DNA of 6,817 nucleotides from Planctomycetota bacterium (GCA_003559755.1 PWKM01000267.1:1-6817); one strand, 5' to 3'; shown: positions 1-6,332, counted from the first letter of the stretch. Numbers and translations are program-made. The notes: generated by a model from the sequence alone, not told the origin.

Positions 1-326
1 AGCCGGTGATGGTCGGCCAGATCGAGAACCAGGTGGCCAACCCCGAGACGATGCCCCTGCTGCTCGCCGTGCTGGCGGTCATCCAGTTCCTCATTATGCC
101 GGTCGAGAAGTGGTACAGCCGCCGTCGCGAGCGGGCGAGCGACGCCTACGCTCTGCGGGCGACGGGCGACCGGGCGGCGTTCATCGGGGCGATGAAGAAG
201 CTCGCGTCGCTCAACCTGGCCGATGTCCGGCCGAACAAGCTGGCAAAGCTGCTGCTGTTCAGCCACCCGCCCATCCTCGAGCGAATCCGGTTCGCCGAAC
301 AATTCGACGTGGGGCCGCCCGAATGA
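1..326 (+). CDS. M48-family zinc metallopeptidase (Ste24/HtpX-like), C-terminal fragment
   Basis: This is the 3' end of a gene that enters the window already in frame (first full codon at base 3) and stops with TGA at 324-326. About 107 residues are visible. A hydrophobic segment (PLLLAVLAVIQFLIMPVE) is followed by RRRERASDAYA, which matches the RR-x-E-xx-AD-x-(F/A) block of Ste24-type M48 proteases. Its Glu (codon 129-131) would be the third zinc ligand. The tail SHPPILERIRFAEQ is the typical M48 C-terminal signature. The HExxH motif must lie upstream of the window. Family members are integral membrane proteases acting in protein quality control or on prenylated or misfolded membrane proteins; the substrate here is unknown. 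The stop overlaps the next gene's start by 4 bases, indicating translational coupling. The codons at 6 (GTG) and 9 (ATG) are internal, not the real start. Confidence 0.85.
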   Translation, partial: PVMVGQIENQVANPETMPLLLAVLAVIQFLIMPVEKWYSRRRERASDAYALRATGDRAAFIGAMKKLASLNLADVRPNKLAKLLLFSHPPILERIRFAEQFDVGPPE

Positions 327-1123
327 GCTTGATCCTGAGGAATATCCGGGCGCTGCTGCACCCCCGCCGACATCGGGCCGAACAGGCCGAGGCCAACCGG
401 ATGCTGCGGTCGGTCACCGAGGCGACGGACGGGGTGGCGGACCGCATCCGCGGGTTCCTGCAAAGCGACGCCTGGCTGGTCCGAAACTGCGGGATCAAGA
501 TCATCGCACGGACCCGGTGCGAGGAACTGTACGACGTTCTGCTCGACAAACTGGCAGACCGGTCCGAGGCCCCGATCATCCGGCGGAACTGCGCCGAGCG
601 AATCCCGACCGTCGAGATCGACCCCGAGCGGGCGATCCCCGCGCTCCGGCAGGCCCTGGGCGACCCCTACTGGGAGACGCGGGCCGAGGCCGCCCGGGCG
701 CTGGCCCGGGCGGCGGACGCCTCGCCCGAGCTGGAGGCGGACCTGCTGGCGGCTCTCGAGGGTGAGCGGAACCAGGAGACAAAGGCGGGGCTGGCCGAGG
801 CACTCGGCCGGCTGGCCGTCAGCCGGGCGGGTTTCGACCGGCTGGCCGAGCTGGCAAACGGCGGGCCGTGGCTGGTCCGGCACCAGGCTGCCGTCGCCCT
901 GCTCGAGATGGGCGCTCGCCGGCCGGAGTTCGCCAGGGAGGCGGCCGAGGTCGTCCGCCGGCTCGACCTGCTCGCCGAGGGCGCGGCGACCCGGTCGGTG
1001 TTTCGCGACCGAATGCTCGAGCTGGCGGCACTGACCCAAGAGGGCCGCCCGTTCCCATCGCCGGAACTGCTTCGGAAACGGTATTTTCACCTGCAAGAGG
1101 GGTGGCTCAAGCCGCGGGCGTGA
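323..1123 (+). CDS. HEAT-repeat protein of unknown specific function
   Basis: A 266-residue protein of alternating helices. At least five HEAT/PBS-lyase-like repeats can be followed at about residues 37-66, 67-98, 103-132, 137-166 and 170-197. The clearest are AIPALRQALGDPYWETRAEA and LVRHQAAVALLEMG, with the usual D/N-x-x-(W/V)-x-x-R pattern between helices. I see no catalytic motif, signal peptide or transmembrane helix, so it is probably a cytoplasmic or membrane-peripheral scaffold. The start is the ATG at 323, inside the ATGA overlap with the M48 stop. No clear Shine-Dalgarno precedes it, so translation is likely by re-initiation. The reading frame is open further upstream (to about 110), but that part lies inside the protease gene and lacks repeat character. 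Coupling to a membrane protease suggests a partner or regulatory role, but that is inference. Confidence 0.8.
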   Translation: MSLILRNIRALLHPRRHRAEQAEANRMLRSVTEATDGVADRIRGFLQSDAWLVRNCGIKIIARTRCEELYDVLLDKLADRSEAPIIRRNCAERIPTVEIDPERAIPALRQALGDPYWETRAEAARALARAADASPELEADLLAALEGERNQETKAGLAEALGRLAVSRAGFDRLAELANGGPWLVRHQAAVALLEMGARRPEFAREAAEVVRRLDLLAEGAATRSVFRDRMLELAALTQEGRPFPSPELLRKRYFHLQEGWLKPRA

Positions 1124-1138
1124 CCGCCCGACAAAACG

Positions 1139-1144
1139 AAGGGA
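1139..1144 (+). promoter_or_regulatory. Ribosome binding site of mraY
   Basis: AAGGGA lies 6 bases before the GTG at 1151, in the 27-base gap after the HEAT-repeat gene. It supports the GTG as the start of mraY; the preceding gene's in-frame TGA at 1121-1123 excludes a much longer protein. Confidence 0.6.
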
Positions 1145-1150
1145 CGGACC

Positions 1151-2296
1151 GTGTTCTACCTGTTATACGAGTGGTTCTACCGGCCGACCGGGCCGCTGCG
1201 GTTCCTCCGGCTGTTACGGTCACAGACGTTCCGGGCGTTGTGCGGCGCGGGCACGGCGTTCGTCCTGTTGTACGTGGTGATGCCGTGGTTCATCCGGCTG
1301 ATGCGCCGGCGCGGAGTGGGCGAGCCGACTCGCCACTACAGCGAGCTCGACGCCGCCCGCAAATCGACCGTCCCCACCATGGGCGGGCTGGTCATCCTGC
1401 CCGCGATCGTCCTCTCGGCCCTGCTCTGGTGTGACCCGCGGGTCGGGTTCGTGCCTGTGGCGCTGGCGGCCGGGCTGGCCGGCGGGCTGCTCGGGCTGAT
1501 CGACGACCTGGCGAAACTGCGGGGCGGGGCCAGCGACCGGGGCCTGTCGCGCCGGGCGAAGTACGCCGCCCAGACTGCACTGGGGCTGGCCCTGGCGGCA
1601 GTCGTGCTCGTCGACGGGCTGTCCCCCATCGCTCCGGCCCACGCACGCTGGGCACAATACCTGCCCGGCGACAAGTTCGGCCTGTACCTGGGCTGGGCCA
1701 ACGCCCTGGTCATCACGGTGTTCATGATCCTCGCCACCAACGCGGTGAACCTGACCGACGGGATGGACGGGCTGGCGACCGTCCCCTCGGTGCTGGTGTT
1801 CCTCGTGCTCGCCGTCTTCGCCTATGTGGTCGGACGGATCGACCTTGCCCAGTACCTGCACTTCTTCCCGAACGCGGACGCGGCAGGCGAGGTGGTGAAT
1901 CACCATCTGGCCGGGGCCGGCGAGCTGGCGGTCCTCTGTTGTGCGGCGGCCGGGGCGCTGGTGGGGTTCCTGTGGTTCAACGCGTTCCCCGCCACGGTGA
2001 TGATGGGCGACGTGGGAGCGATGGGCCTGGGCGCGATGCTGGGCGCGGCGGCGGTCCTCATCCGCCAGGAGTTCGTGTTCATCATCGCCGGCGGTGTGTT
2101 CATGATCGAGGCCGGATCGTCGTTCATACAGGACTATATCGGGCTGAAGCTCCTGGGCCGGCGCATCCTCTTCCGGGCTCCGTTCCACTCGACCTGGCTG
2201 CACCGCGGGGTGAGCGAGAGCAAGGTGACGGCCCGGCTGTGGATGCTGTCGGCGGCTTTCGCTGCACTGGCACTCGCTATGCTCAAGCTGAGGTAG
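1151..2296 (+). CDS. mraY: Phospho-N-acetylmuramoyl-pentapeptide-transferase
   Basis: MraY transfers phospho-MurNAc-pentapeptide from UDP to undecaprenyl phosphate in the cytoplasmic membrane, making lipid I, the first membrane step of peptidoglycan synthesis. The 381-residue product is a multi-spanning membrane protein of usual to slightly long size. Landmarks in order: KSTVPTMGGL (71-80), the Asp pair in GLIDDLAK (D118, D119), GLSRRAKY (131-138), NLTDGMDGLA (200-209), FLWFNAFPATVMMGDVGAMG (273-292) with the Mg-site Asp D287, and a C-terminal loop RAPFHSTWLHRG (342-353). That last loop normally reads P-(L/F)-HHH-x-E. Here only the first His (H346) is kept, and Ser347 and Thr348 replace the other two. 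Everything else is canonical, so I expect an active enzyme. The start is GTG with AAGGGA 6 bases upstream. The gene sits with an M48 protease and a HEAT protein rather than among mur/fts genes in this window. Confidence 0.96.
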   Translation: MFYLLYEWFYRPTGPLRFLRLLRSQTFRALCGAGTAFVLLYVVMPWFIRLMRRRGVGEPTRHYSELDAARKSTVPTMGGLVILPAIVLSALLWCDPRVGFVPVALAAGLAGGLLGLIDDLAKLRGGASDRGLSRRAKYAAQTALGLALAAVVLVDGLSPIAPAHARWAQYLPGDKFGLYLGWANALVITVFMILATNAVNLTDGMDGLATVPSVLVFLVLAVFAYVVGRIDLAQYLHFFPNADAAGEVVNHHLAGAGELAVLCCAAAGALVGFLWFNAFPATVMMGDVGAMGLGAMLGAAAVLIRQEFVFIIAGGVFMIEAGSSFIQDYIGLKLLGRRILFRAPFHSTWLHRGVSESKVTARLWMLSAAFAALALAMLKLR

Positions 2297-2305
2297 GGCG
2301 AGGGG

Positions 2306-2343
2306 CGAATCGGGCCGGGGCATCCGCTGACCCGGACAATTCG
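2306..2343. terminator. Imperfect inverted repeat between convergent mraY and obg (possible terminator)
   Basis: In the 82-base gap between the two convergent stop codons, CGAATCGGG (2306-2314) can pair with CCCG (2331-2334) and ATTCG (2339-2343), leaving a 4-base bulge and a 16-base loop. No T-run follows on either strand, so it is at best a weak or Rho-assisted terminator. The position between convergent genes is the main argument. Confidence 0.3.
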
Positions 2344-2373
2344 GCGTGCCTTTCCCGTGGAGCGCTGCGAAGT

Positions 2374-2393
2374 GCGGGCTAGATTTGGCCCGC
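2374..2393 (-). terminator. Hairpin overlapping the obg stop codon
   Basis: A perfect 6-bp stem GCGGGC / GCCCGC (2374-2379 with 2388-2393) encloses an 8-base loop holding part of the obg TAG stop. On the minus strand it is not followed by a T-run. It could act as a 3'-end stabilising or weak termination structure for the obg transcript, or be chance in GC-rich DNA. Confidence 0.25.
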
Positions 2394-3383
2394 GTCCACC
2401 CGGTCGAGCAGTTCCTTGACCCGCCACATCAACGAGTTCATCCCCCGGCCGGTGAGTGCCGAGACGCGCGGCACGTCGGTGCCGACGTGCTGCTCCAGTC
2501 GGTTCGCCCCCTGTTCAGCCCCTTCGACGTCGGTCTTGTTGGCGGCGACGAGGTAGGGCCGTTCGGCGAGTGCCGAGCTGTACAGCCGGATTTCTTCCCG
2601 GAGGGTCTCGAACGCATCCACCGGGTCCGTCTCGGCGGCCGGCGAGACGTCCACCAGGTAGAGGAGCGCCCTGGTCCGCTCGATGTGCCTGAGGAACTCA
2701 TCGCCCAGCCCCTTGCCGGCGTGCGCCCCCTCGATCAGCCCCGGCATATCGGCGATGACCATCCGCGTGACGACATCCAGATCGACGATCCCGAGGTTGG
2801 GTGCGAGCGTGGTGAACGGATGGGGCGAGACTTTCGGGCGGGCTGCCGAGACCTTGCCGAGCAGGGTCGATTTGCCGGCGTTGGGGAGGCCGACCAGCCC
2901 GATGTCGGCGATGAGGCGCAGCTCGAGCCGCAGTGCGCGGGCCTGCCCTTCCTCGCCCTTCTCGGCGGTCCGGGGGGTCTGGTTTGTGGCGGACTTGAAC
3001 CGGGCGTTCCCCTTCCCGCCCCGGCCTCCCCGGGCGACCGTGACTGCCTGGCCGTCCTCGGTGATGTCCTTCAATTGGAGGCCGGTGTGTTCGTCGAAGA
3101 CGGCCGTGCCGAGCGGGATATGCAGGACCAGGTCGTCGCCGTCTTTGCCGGTGCGGTTGCTGCCGCTGCCCGGTCGTCCGTCGCCTGCGGCGTACTCCGG
3201 CCGGCGGTTGAAATCGAGCAGAGTGGCTGCCTCTCCCGAGCCGACGAGCACGACGTCACCGCCCTTGCCGCCGTCTCCGCCGTCCGGCCCGCCTTTCGGC
3301 ACGTATTTTTCGCGTCGGAAGCTGACGCACCCGGAGCCGCCGTCTCCCGCCTTGACATTGATGGTGGCCCGGTCCAGGAACAC
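2379..3383 (-). CDS. obg: Obg/CgtA family GTPase, ribosome assembly factor
   Basis: Obg is an essential GTPase that binds the 50S subunit and acts in late large-subunit assembly and stress (ppGpp) sensing. The 334-residue product has the glycine-rich Obg fold at about 1-158 (AGDGGSGCVSFRREKYVPKG, with further Gly-rich turns to about 125). The G domain follows: G1 GLPNAGKS (164-171), G2 at FTTLAPN (T191/T192), G3 DMPG (212-215), G4 NKTD (282-285) and G5 SAL (308-310). It ends soon after the G domain, so it lacks the extra C-terminal OCT domain or acidic tail of some homologues. The start is GTG; MFLDRATINVKAGDGG aligns with the usual N-terminus. Only a weak GAGAA-type ribosome site precedes it. 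It is the last gene of the cluster, with a strong terminator immediately upstream. Confidence 0.97.
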   Translation of the reverse strand: MFLDRATINVKAGDGGSGCVSFRREKYVPKGGPDGGDGGKGGDVVLVGSGEAATLLDFNRRPEYAAGDGRPGSGSNRTGKDGDDLVLHIPLGTAVFDEHTGLQLKDITEDGQAVTVARGGRGGKGNARFKSATNQTPRTAEKGEEGQARALRLELRLIADIGLVGLPNAGKSTLLGKVSAARPKVSPHPFTTLAPNLGIVDLDVVTRMVIADMPGLIEGAHAGKGLGDEFLRHIERTRALLYLVDVSPAAETDPVDAFETLREEIRLYSSALAERPYLVAANKTDVEGAEQGANRLEQHVGTDVPRVSALTGRGMNSLMWRVKELLDRVDAGQI

Positions 3384-3407
3384 AGGTTCTCGCGCTCGCG
3401 GTGCCCC

Positions 3408-3435
3408 AAAAGAAAGGGCCTCCGTGCGGAGGCCC
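3408..3435 (-). terminator. Rho-independent terminator between rpmA and obg
   Basis: Read on the minus strand, a perfect 8-bp GC-rich stem GGGCCTCC / GGAGGCCC (3428-3435 with 3416-3423) and a 4-base loop are followed directly by TTTCTTTT (3415-3408). This is a classic intrinsic terminator, beginning 23 bases after the rpmA stop. Only 24 bases separate its T-run from the obg start codon, so obg must be reached by read-through or from a promoter inside or upstream of rpmA. Confidence 0.85.
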
Positions 3436-3437
3436 CA

Positions 3438-3449
3438 GTGGTACAGTCC
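3438..3449 (-). repeat. GGWCTGTACCAC motif, copy after rpmA
   Basis: On the minus strand this reads GGACTGTACCAC. It begins exactly 9 bases after the rpmA stop codon and ends 2 bases before the terminator stem. It matches the copy after rplU at 11 of 12 positions. Its function is unknown. Confidence 0.5.
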
Positions 3450-3458
3450 AGCGGTCGT

Positions 3459-3701
3459 CTAGTCGGTCACCACGCTCACGCGGCGGCCGGGGTCGAAGAC
3501 GACCGTCCCGGCGGTCTTGGCGAACAGGGTGTAGTCCTTGCCCAGTCCGACGTTCTGGCCGGGTCGGAACTTGGTCCCGCACTGCCGCACGATAATGGCG
3601 CCCGCTTTGACCGTCTGGCCGCCGTATGCTTTCAGGCCCCGGTGTTGGGGGTTGCTGTCGCGCCCGTTCCGTGTGGCGCCTTGTCCTTTTTTGTGTGCCA
3701 T
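3459..3701 (-). CDS. rpmA: 50S ribosomal protein L27 (bL27)
   Basis: L27 sits at the peptidyl-transferase centre of the large subunit, and its N-terminal tail reaches the tRNA acceptor ends. The 80-residue product is normal in length and begins [20 protein letters not shown], followed by [15 protein letters not shown] (26-40), [20 protein letters not shown] (42-61) and GTVVFDP. The mature-type N-terminus directly follows Met, with no cleavable extension of the Firmicutes kind. This agrees with the lack of a Prp-like protease gene between rplU and rpmA. C41 replaces the more usual basic residue of RQRGTK, a minor change. The ATG start has GAGG at 3710-3713, 8 bases upstream. Confidence 0.97.
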   Translation of the reverse strand: MAHKKGQGATRNGRDSNPQHRGLKAYGGQTVKAGAIIVRQCGTKFRPGQNVGLGKDYTLFAKTAGTVVFDPGRRVSVVTD

Positions 3702-3709
3702 TTGAAAGT

Positions 3710-3713
3710 CCTC
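3710..3713 (-). promoter_or_regulatory. Ribosome binding site of rpmA
   Basis: On the minus strand GAGGA ends 7-8 bases before the ATG at 3701, a normal Shine-Dalgarno spacing that confirms the L27 start. Confidence 0.6.
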
Positions 3714-3728
3714 AGCAATCGGGTTTGC

Positions 3729-3740
3729 GTGGTACAGACC
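3729..3740 (-). repeat. GGWCTGTACCAC motif, copy after rplU
   Basis: On the minus strand this reads GGTCTGTACCAC. It begins exactly 9 bases after the rplU stop codon, in the 48-base rplU-rpmA gap. It is the partner of the copy at 3438-3449, differing at one base. Confidence 0.5.
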
Positions 3741-3749
3741 CTTAGTTTA

Positions 3750-4061
3750 TCAGCCCGGCTGTATTTCGTCAATACGGACGCGGGACAATACCTGGCGGTG
3801 GCCGCGCGATGTCTGCGAGTCTTTTCGGCGGCGTTTCTTGAACACCCGCACCTTGTCGCCTTTGATCTGGTCGATGAGCTCGCCGGTGACCCGGGCGCCT
3901 TCCACAGTGGGGGAACCCACCTTGACGTCGTCGTCGGTGGAGCACAGCAGCACCTCGTCGAACACGACCTTGCCGTCGGCGTCGTCCACCTTTTCGACGT
4001 CGATGACCTGTCCCGGCTGGACCTTATACTGCTTGCCGCCTGTTGCGATAATTGCGTACAT
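3750..4061 (-). CDS. rplU: 50S ribosomal protein L21 (bL21)
   Basis: L21 binds 23S rRNA in the large subunit. The 103-residue product has the family's usual length and order: MYAIIATGGKQYKVQPGQ (1-18), VVFDEVLL (32-39), VKVGSPTVEGARVTGELI (46-63), KGDKVRVFKKRRRK (67-80) and the C-terminal RGHRQVLSRVRIDEI (86-100). The basic KKRR...GHRQ region is the L21 signature; its linker here (KDSQTS) is less basic than usual. The ATG start follows an AGGAGA site. The start lies 9 bases after the rng stop, so L21 is translated from the same message as RNase E/G. Confidence 0.97.
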   Translation of the reverse strand: MYAIIATGGKQYKVQPGQVIDVEKVDDADGKVVFDEVLLCSTDDDVKVGSPTVEGARVTGELIDQIKGDKVRVFKKRRRKDSQTSRGHRQVLSRVRIDEIQPG

Positions 4062-4066
4062 TGTCT

Positions 4067-4072
4067 TCTCCT
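4067..4072 (-). promoter_or_regulatory. Ribosome binding site of rplU, overlapping the rng stop
   Basis: On the minus strand AGGAGA lies 5 bases before the rplU ATG. Its first two bases (AG) are also the end of the rng TAG stop (4073-4071). Ribosomes terminating on rng therefore sit over the rplU ribosome site, favouring translational coupling. Confidence 0.75.
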
Positions 4073-5588
4073 ATGAAACAGTGATGGTTCGGTTTCCGTT
4101 GATTCCCACGACGCGGACGTCCTCGATGCTCACCGCGTCATCCGTCTTCACGCTGATTTTCTTGTTCCACCGGGTCTCCAGCTCGACCAGGCGGTCGCGT
4201 TTCTCGTTCAGGACGTGGAGCGCGACCTTCGGATGGAGCCGGCACTCCACGGCCCGGATGTCCTTGCGGGGGAGCGCCCGCCGGATGTCGCGCATCAGGT
4301 CGAGGGTCAAGCTCTCGAAGTTCCTCACCCGGCCTCGCCCGTGGCAGGTGGGGCACGGCTCGAACACGGCCCGCGCCACGCTCGTCCGCATCCGCTGGCG
4401 GGTGATCTGGATCAGCCCGAATTTGGACGTGCGGAGGACACGGGACCGGGCCCGGTCGCGCCGCATGGCGTTCTGGAGCGTCTTCTCCACGTCCCGGCGG
4501 TGTTTTGCCTGGTCCATATCGATGAAGTCGATGACGATGACCCCGCCGAGGTCTCGCAGCCGCAGTTGGCGGGCGACCTCTACCGCCGCCTCCATATTGG
4601 TTCGGTAGGCGGTGGTCTCTGCGTCGGACTCCTCGGTGTACGAGCCCGAGTTGACGTCGATGGCGACCAGGGCCTCGGTCTGCTCGATGACGATGGACCC
4701 GCCGGAAGGCAGAGGCACCAGCCGGCTGTACACCTGCTCGATCGCCTCGGCGATGTTGAACCGATGAAACAGCGGCATCTTGCCCTGATAGAGCCGGACT
4801 CTCTCCTTGTATGACGGGGCGATGATCGACAGGAAGCCGCACACCTTCCGCGATACCTCTTCGTTGTCGACGATGATCTCGTCGGTGTCGAACGTGAACA
4901 GGTCGCGGATGCAGCGGATGATCAGGTCGGATTCCTGATAGACGATCACCGGGGCACGGGCGCTCTTGAGCTTGGTGCAGACCGCGTCCCACAGCCGCCT
5001 GAGATATTTCAGGTCGCGCTCGAAGTCCCGTTTCGTGCGGTTTTCGCCGGCGGTCCGGACGATGAAGCCGGCGTCATTGGGGAGGTCGAGCGTCTTGAGC
5101 AGCTTTCGCAGTTCTTGCCGCGGCGATTTGCTGCGGATTTTCCGCGACACCCCGTGATGAGACAGCCCGGGCATCATCACCAGGTATTTCCCCGGCAAGC
5201 TGATGTAGCTGGTCAAGCTCGGCCCTTTTTCGTCGATCCCCTCGCGGGTGACCTGGACCAGCACCTTATCGCCCGGTTTGAGCAGTTCGCGGATGGGCTT
5301 TCGCTCGGTCTTGTCGCGGCTGTCCGACGGGGTTTGTTTCGGCGGGATATCGCGGATGTCGGGCCGGATGTCCGAGACGTGGAGGAACCCGTTCCTCCGG
5401 GTGCCGATCTCGACGAACGCCGCCTGAATGCTCGATTCGACGTTCTGGACTCGGCCCAGGCAGATGTCACCCACGTGTCGTTCTGCCTGGGTTCGTTCCA
5501 GGTAAAGCTCTTCCAGTTCCCCGTTCTCCACCACAGCGATCCGATATTCTTCGCCCTCCGAGACGTTGATGAGCATGCGTTTTTCCAC
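4071..5588 (-). CDS. rng: Ribonuclease E/G family endoribonuclease
   Basis: RNase E/G enzymes cut single-stranded, often AU-rich RNA and mature rRNA and mRNA. The 505-residue product is RNase G-sized and is only the catalytic half, with no long C-terminal degradosome scaffold. Domains: N-terminal RNase H-like piece; S1 domain at about 38-135 (GDICLGRVQNVESSIQAAFV, NGFLHVSDI, KPGDKVLVQV); 5'-sensor and RNase H-like region to about 290; DNase I-like catalytic region with ALVAIDVNSGSYTE and GGVIVIDFIDM, giving metal-binding D311 and D354; zinc-link CPTCHGRG (C412, C415); small domain to the end. All key residues are present. The start is GTG at 5588: GAGGAG lies 4 bases upstream, while the in-frame ATG at 5576 is too far from it. 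A hairpin overlaps that ribosome site. Confidence 0.95.
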   Translation of the reverse strand: MEKRMLINVSEGEEYRIAVVENGELEELYLERTQAERHVGDICLGRVQNVESSIQAAFVEIGTRRNGFLHVSDIRPDIRDIPPKQTPSDSRDKTERKPIRELLKPGDKVLVQVTREGIDEKGPSLTSYISLPGKYLVMMPGLSHHGVSRKIRSKSPRQELRKLLKTLDLPNDAGFIVRTAGENRTKRDFERDLKYLRRLWDAVCTKLKSARAPVIVYQESDLIIRCIRDLFTFDTDEIIVDNEEVSRKVCGFLSIIAPSYKERVRLYQGKMPLFHRFNIAEAIEQVYSRLVPLPSGGSIVIEQTEALVAIDVNSGSYTEESDAETTAYRTNMEAAVEVARQLRLRDLGGVIVIDFIDMDQAKHRRDVEKTLQNAMRRDRARSRVLRTSKFGLIQITRQRMRTSVARAVFEPCPTCHGRGRVRNFESLTLDLMRDIRRALPRKDIRAVECRLHPKVALHVLNEKRDRLVELETRWNKKISVKTDDAVSIEDVRVVGINGNRTITVS

Positions 5589-5592
5589 GGTT

Positions 5593-5598
5593 CTCCTC
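5593..5598 (-). promoter_or_regulatory. Ribosome binding site of rng
   Basis: On the minus strand GAGGAG lies 4 bases before the GTG at 5588, which decides in favour of that start over the ATG four codons inside. Three of its bases also belong to the 3' arm of the adjacent hairpin. Confidence 0.7.
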
Positions 5599-5613
5599 GC
5601 TCTATTCAGCGAG
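5596..5613 (-). promoter_or_regulatory. Hairpin partly covering the rng ribosome site
   Basis: On the minus strand CTCGCT (5613-5608), loop GAATAG, AGCGAG (5601-5596) form a perfect 6-bp stem just before the rng start. The 3' arm includes the first three bases of the GAGGAG ribosome site, and the loop is A/T-rich within a GC-rich genome. It could limit translation or be a cleavage site for RNase E/G itself. The structure is seen; the role is inferred. Confidence 0.4.
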
Positions 5614-5660
5614 CGTCCGGGGGATGGCGGTCGTGCTGACTTGGCCGGTGCGGCCGGACA

Positions 5661-6296
5661 TTATGTCCCCGAAAGCTCTTTGTTCGGGGAGGGTTCGAGG
5701 TTCACCGCGGTACGCGTCATCGGCGGGGGCGGATCGGCATCCTCCCCGAGGAGTTCATCCACGACCTCGCGGGGCTTCGCCGTTCCGGCGCTCGTTACCA
5801 GGAGTTCAAACTCACAGCCCCGGTCACACGGGGATACGTGCTTGATGAAAGGTCGAATGTCAACTTCCTTCCCGTCGCGTCTCTTGACCCGGCACTCCAC
5901 GCCGGCGAGCAGGCGGTCCACCGCCTGGGGGTCGATCTTCTGGTATACGCGGTACGTCGTGCTGTGGGGTCGCGCTTTCTGTCCCGGCTCGAGCGGTCTC
6001 GCGCTGAGAATGTCAATTCCGTCCGGGGTGGCCTGTCCCAGTTTCTCGACCAGCACGTCCGCGTCCAGCGGGCAATTCAGGTCAATTTCCAGTACTTCGT
6101 CCAGCCCCTCGATTCCGAGGGCCAGCGGAACAGGCAGCGAGAATCTTGGCCTGGGATGAAATCCCTGCGACATCCTGACCGGGAGCCCCGCCCGCCGAAA
6201 CGACCGGGCAAACGCGTCCATCAGGTCCCGGTGCGATATGAACCTCAGTACCCTCCTCTTGCTAAAACGTATTCGATATCGATAAAACGACGCCAT
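5661..6296 (-). CDS. DUF2344 / TIGR03936-type radical-SAM-linked protein
   Basis: A 211-residue cytoplasmic protein with the characteristic N-terminal block YRIRFSKRRVLRFISHRDLM (7-26), then RSFRRAGLPVRMSQGFHPRP (31-50) and LPVPLALGIEGLDEVLEI (54-71). This is the DUF2344 family, often encoded next to or fused to a radical SAM protein (TIGR03960) and next to RNase G, L21, L27 and Obg. A role in RNA or ribosome maturation is suggested by that context, but I know of no established activity. It is the promoter-proximal gene of the cluster, 72 bases before rng. The C-terminal part (about 150-211) is less conserved and ends in a Pro- and acid-rich stretch (DELLGEDADPPPPMTR). The ATG at 6296 fits the family N-terminus although its ribosome site is poor. 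No radical SAM gene lies directly upstream. Confidence 0.88.
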   Translation of the reverse strand: MASFYRYRIRFSKRRVLRFISHRDLMDAFARSFRRAGLPVRMSQGFHPRPRFSLPVPLALGIEGLDEVLEIDLNCPLDADVLVEKLGQATPDGIDILSARPLEPGQKARPHSTTYRVYQKIDPQAVDRLLAGVECRVKRRDGKEVDIRPFIKHVSPCDRGCEFELLVTSAGTAKPREVVDELLGEDADPPPPMTRTAVNLEPSPNKELSGT

Positions 6297-6332
6297 AGGC
6301 GACCGTCACGTTCCATTTAACCGTATGCCTTG

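Noticed and set aside
146..1096. Long minus-strand open frame of about 316 codons opposite the HEAT-repeat gene
   Set aside because: It is a GC-driven shadow: low-complexity Pro/Arg/Gln-rich translation with no family features, while the plus strand encodes recognisable HEAT repeats.
1220..2323. Long minus-strand open frame of about 367 codons opposite mraY
   Set aside because: Its translation is rich in His/Gln/Arg with no motif and lies antisense to an unmistakable mraY; a typical high-GC artefact.
2346..4076. 576-codon plus-strand open frame spanning obg, rpmA and rplU
   Set aside because: It runs across three certain minus-strand genes and their spacers, and its translation has no recognisable domain. 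It reflects codon bias on the opposite strand.
3838..4608. 256-codon plus-strand open frame across rplU and rng
   Set aside because: Ser/Arg/Thr-rich low-complexity translation, antisense to two certain genes.
5642..5656. GGCCG-GTG-CGGCC hairpin just after the DUF2344 stop as a terminator
   Set aside because: Only a 5-bp stem with no T-run, and the cluster is expected to be transcribed through into rng.
6245..6316. Short out-of-frame ATG frame in the DUF2344 leader overlapping that gene's start
   Set aside because: It would begin about 10 bases after the predicted transcription start with no ribosome site; a single chance ATG is the simpler explanation.
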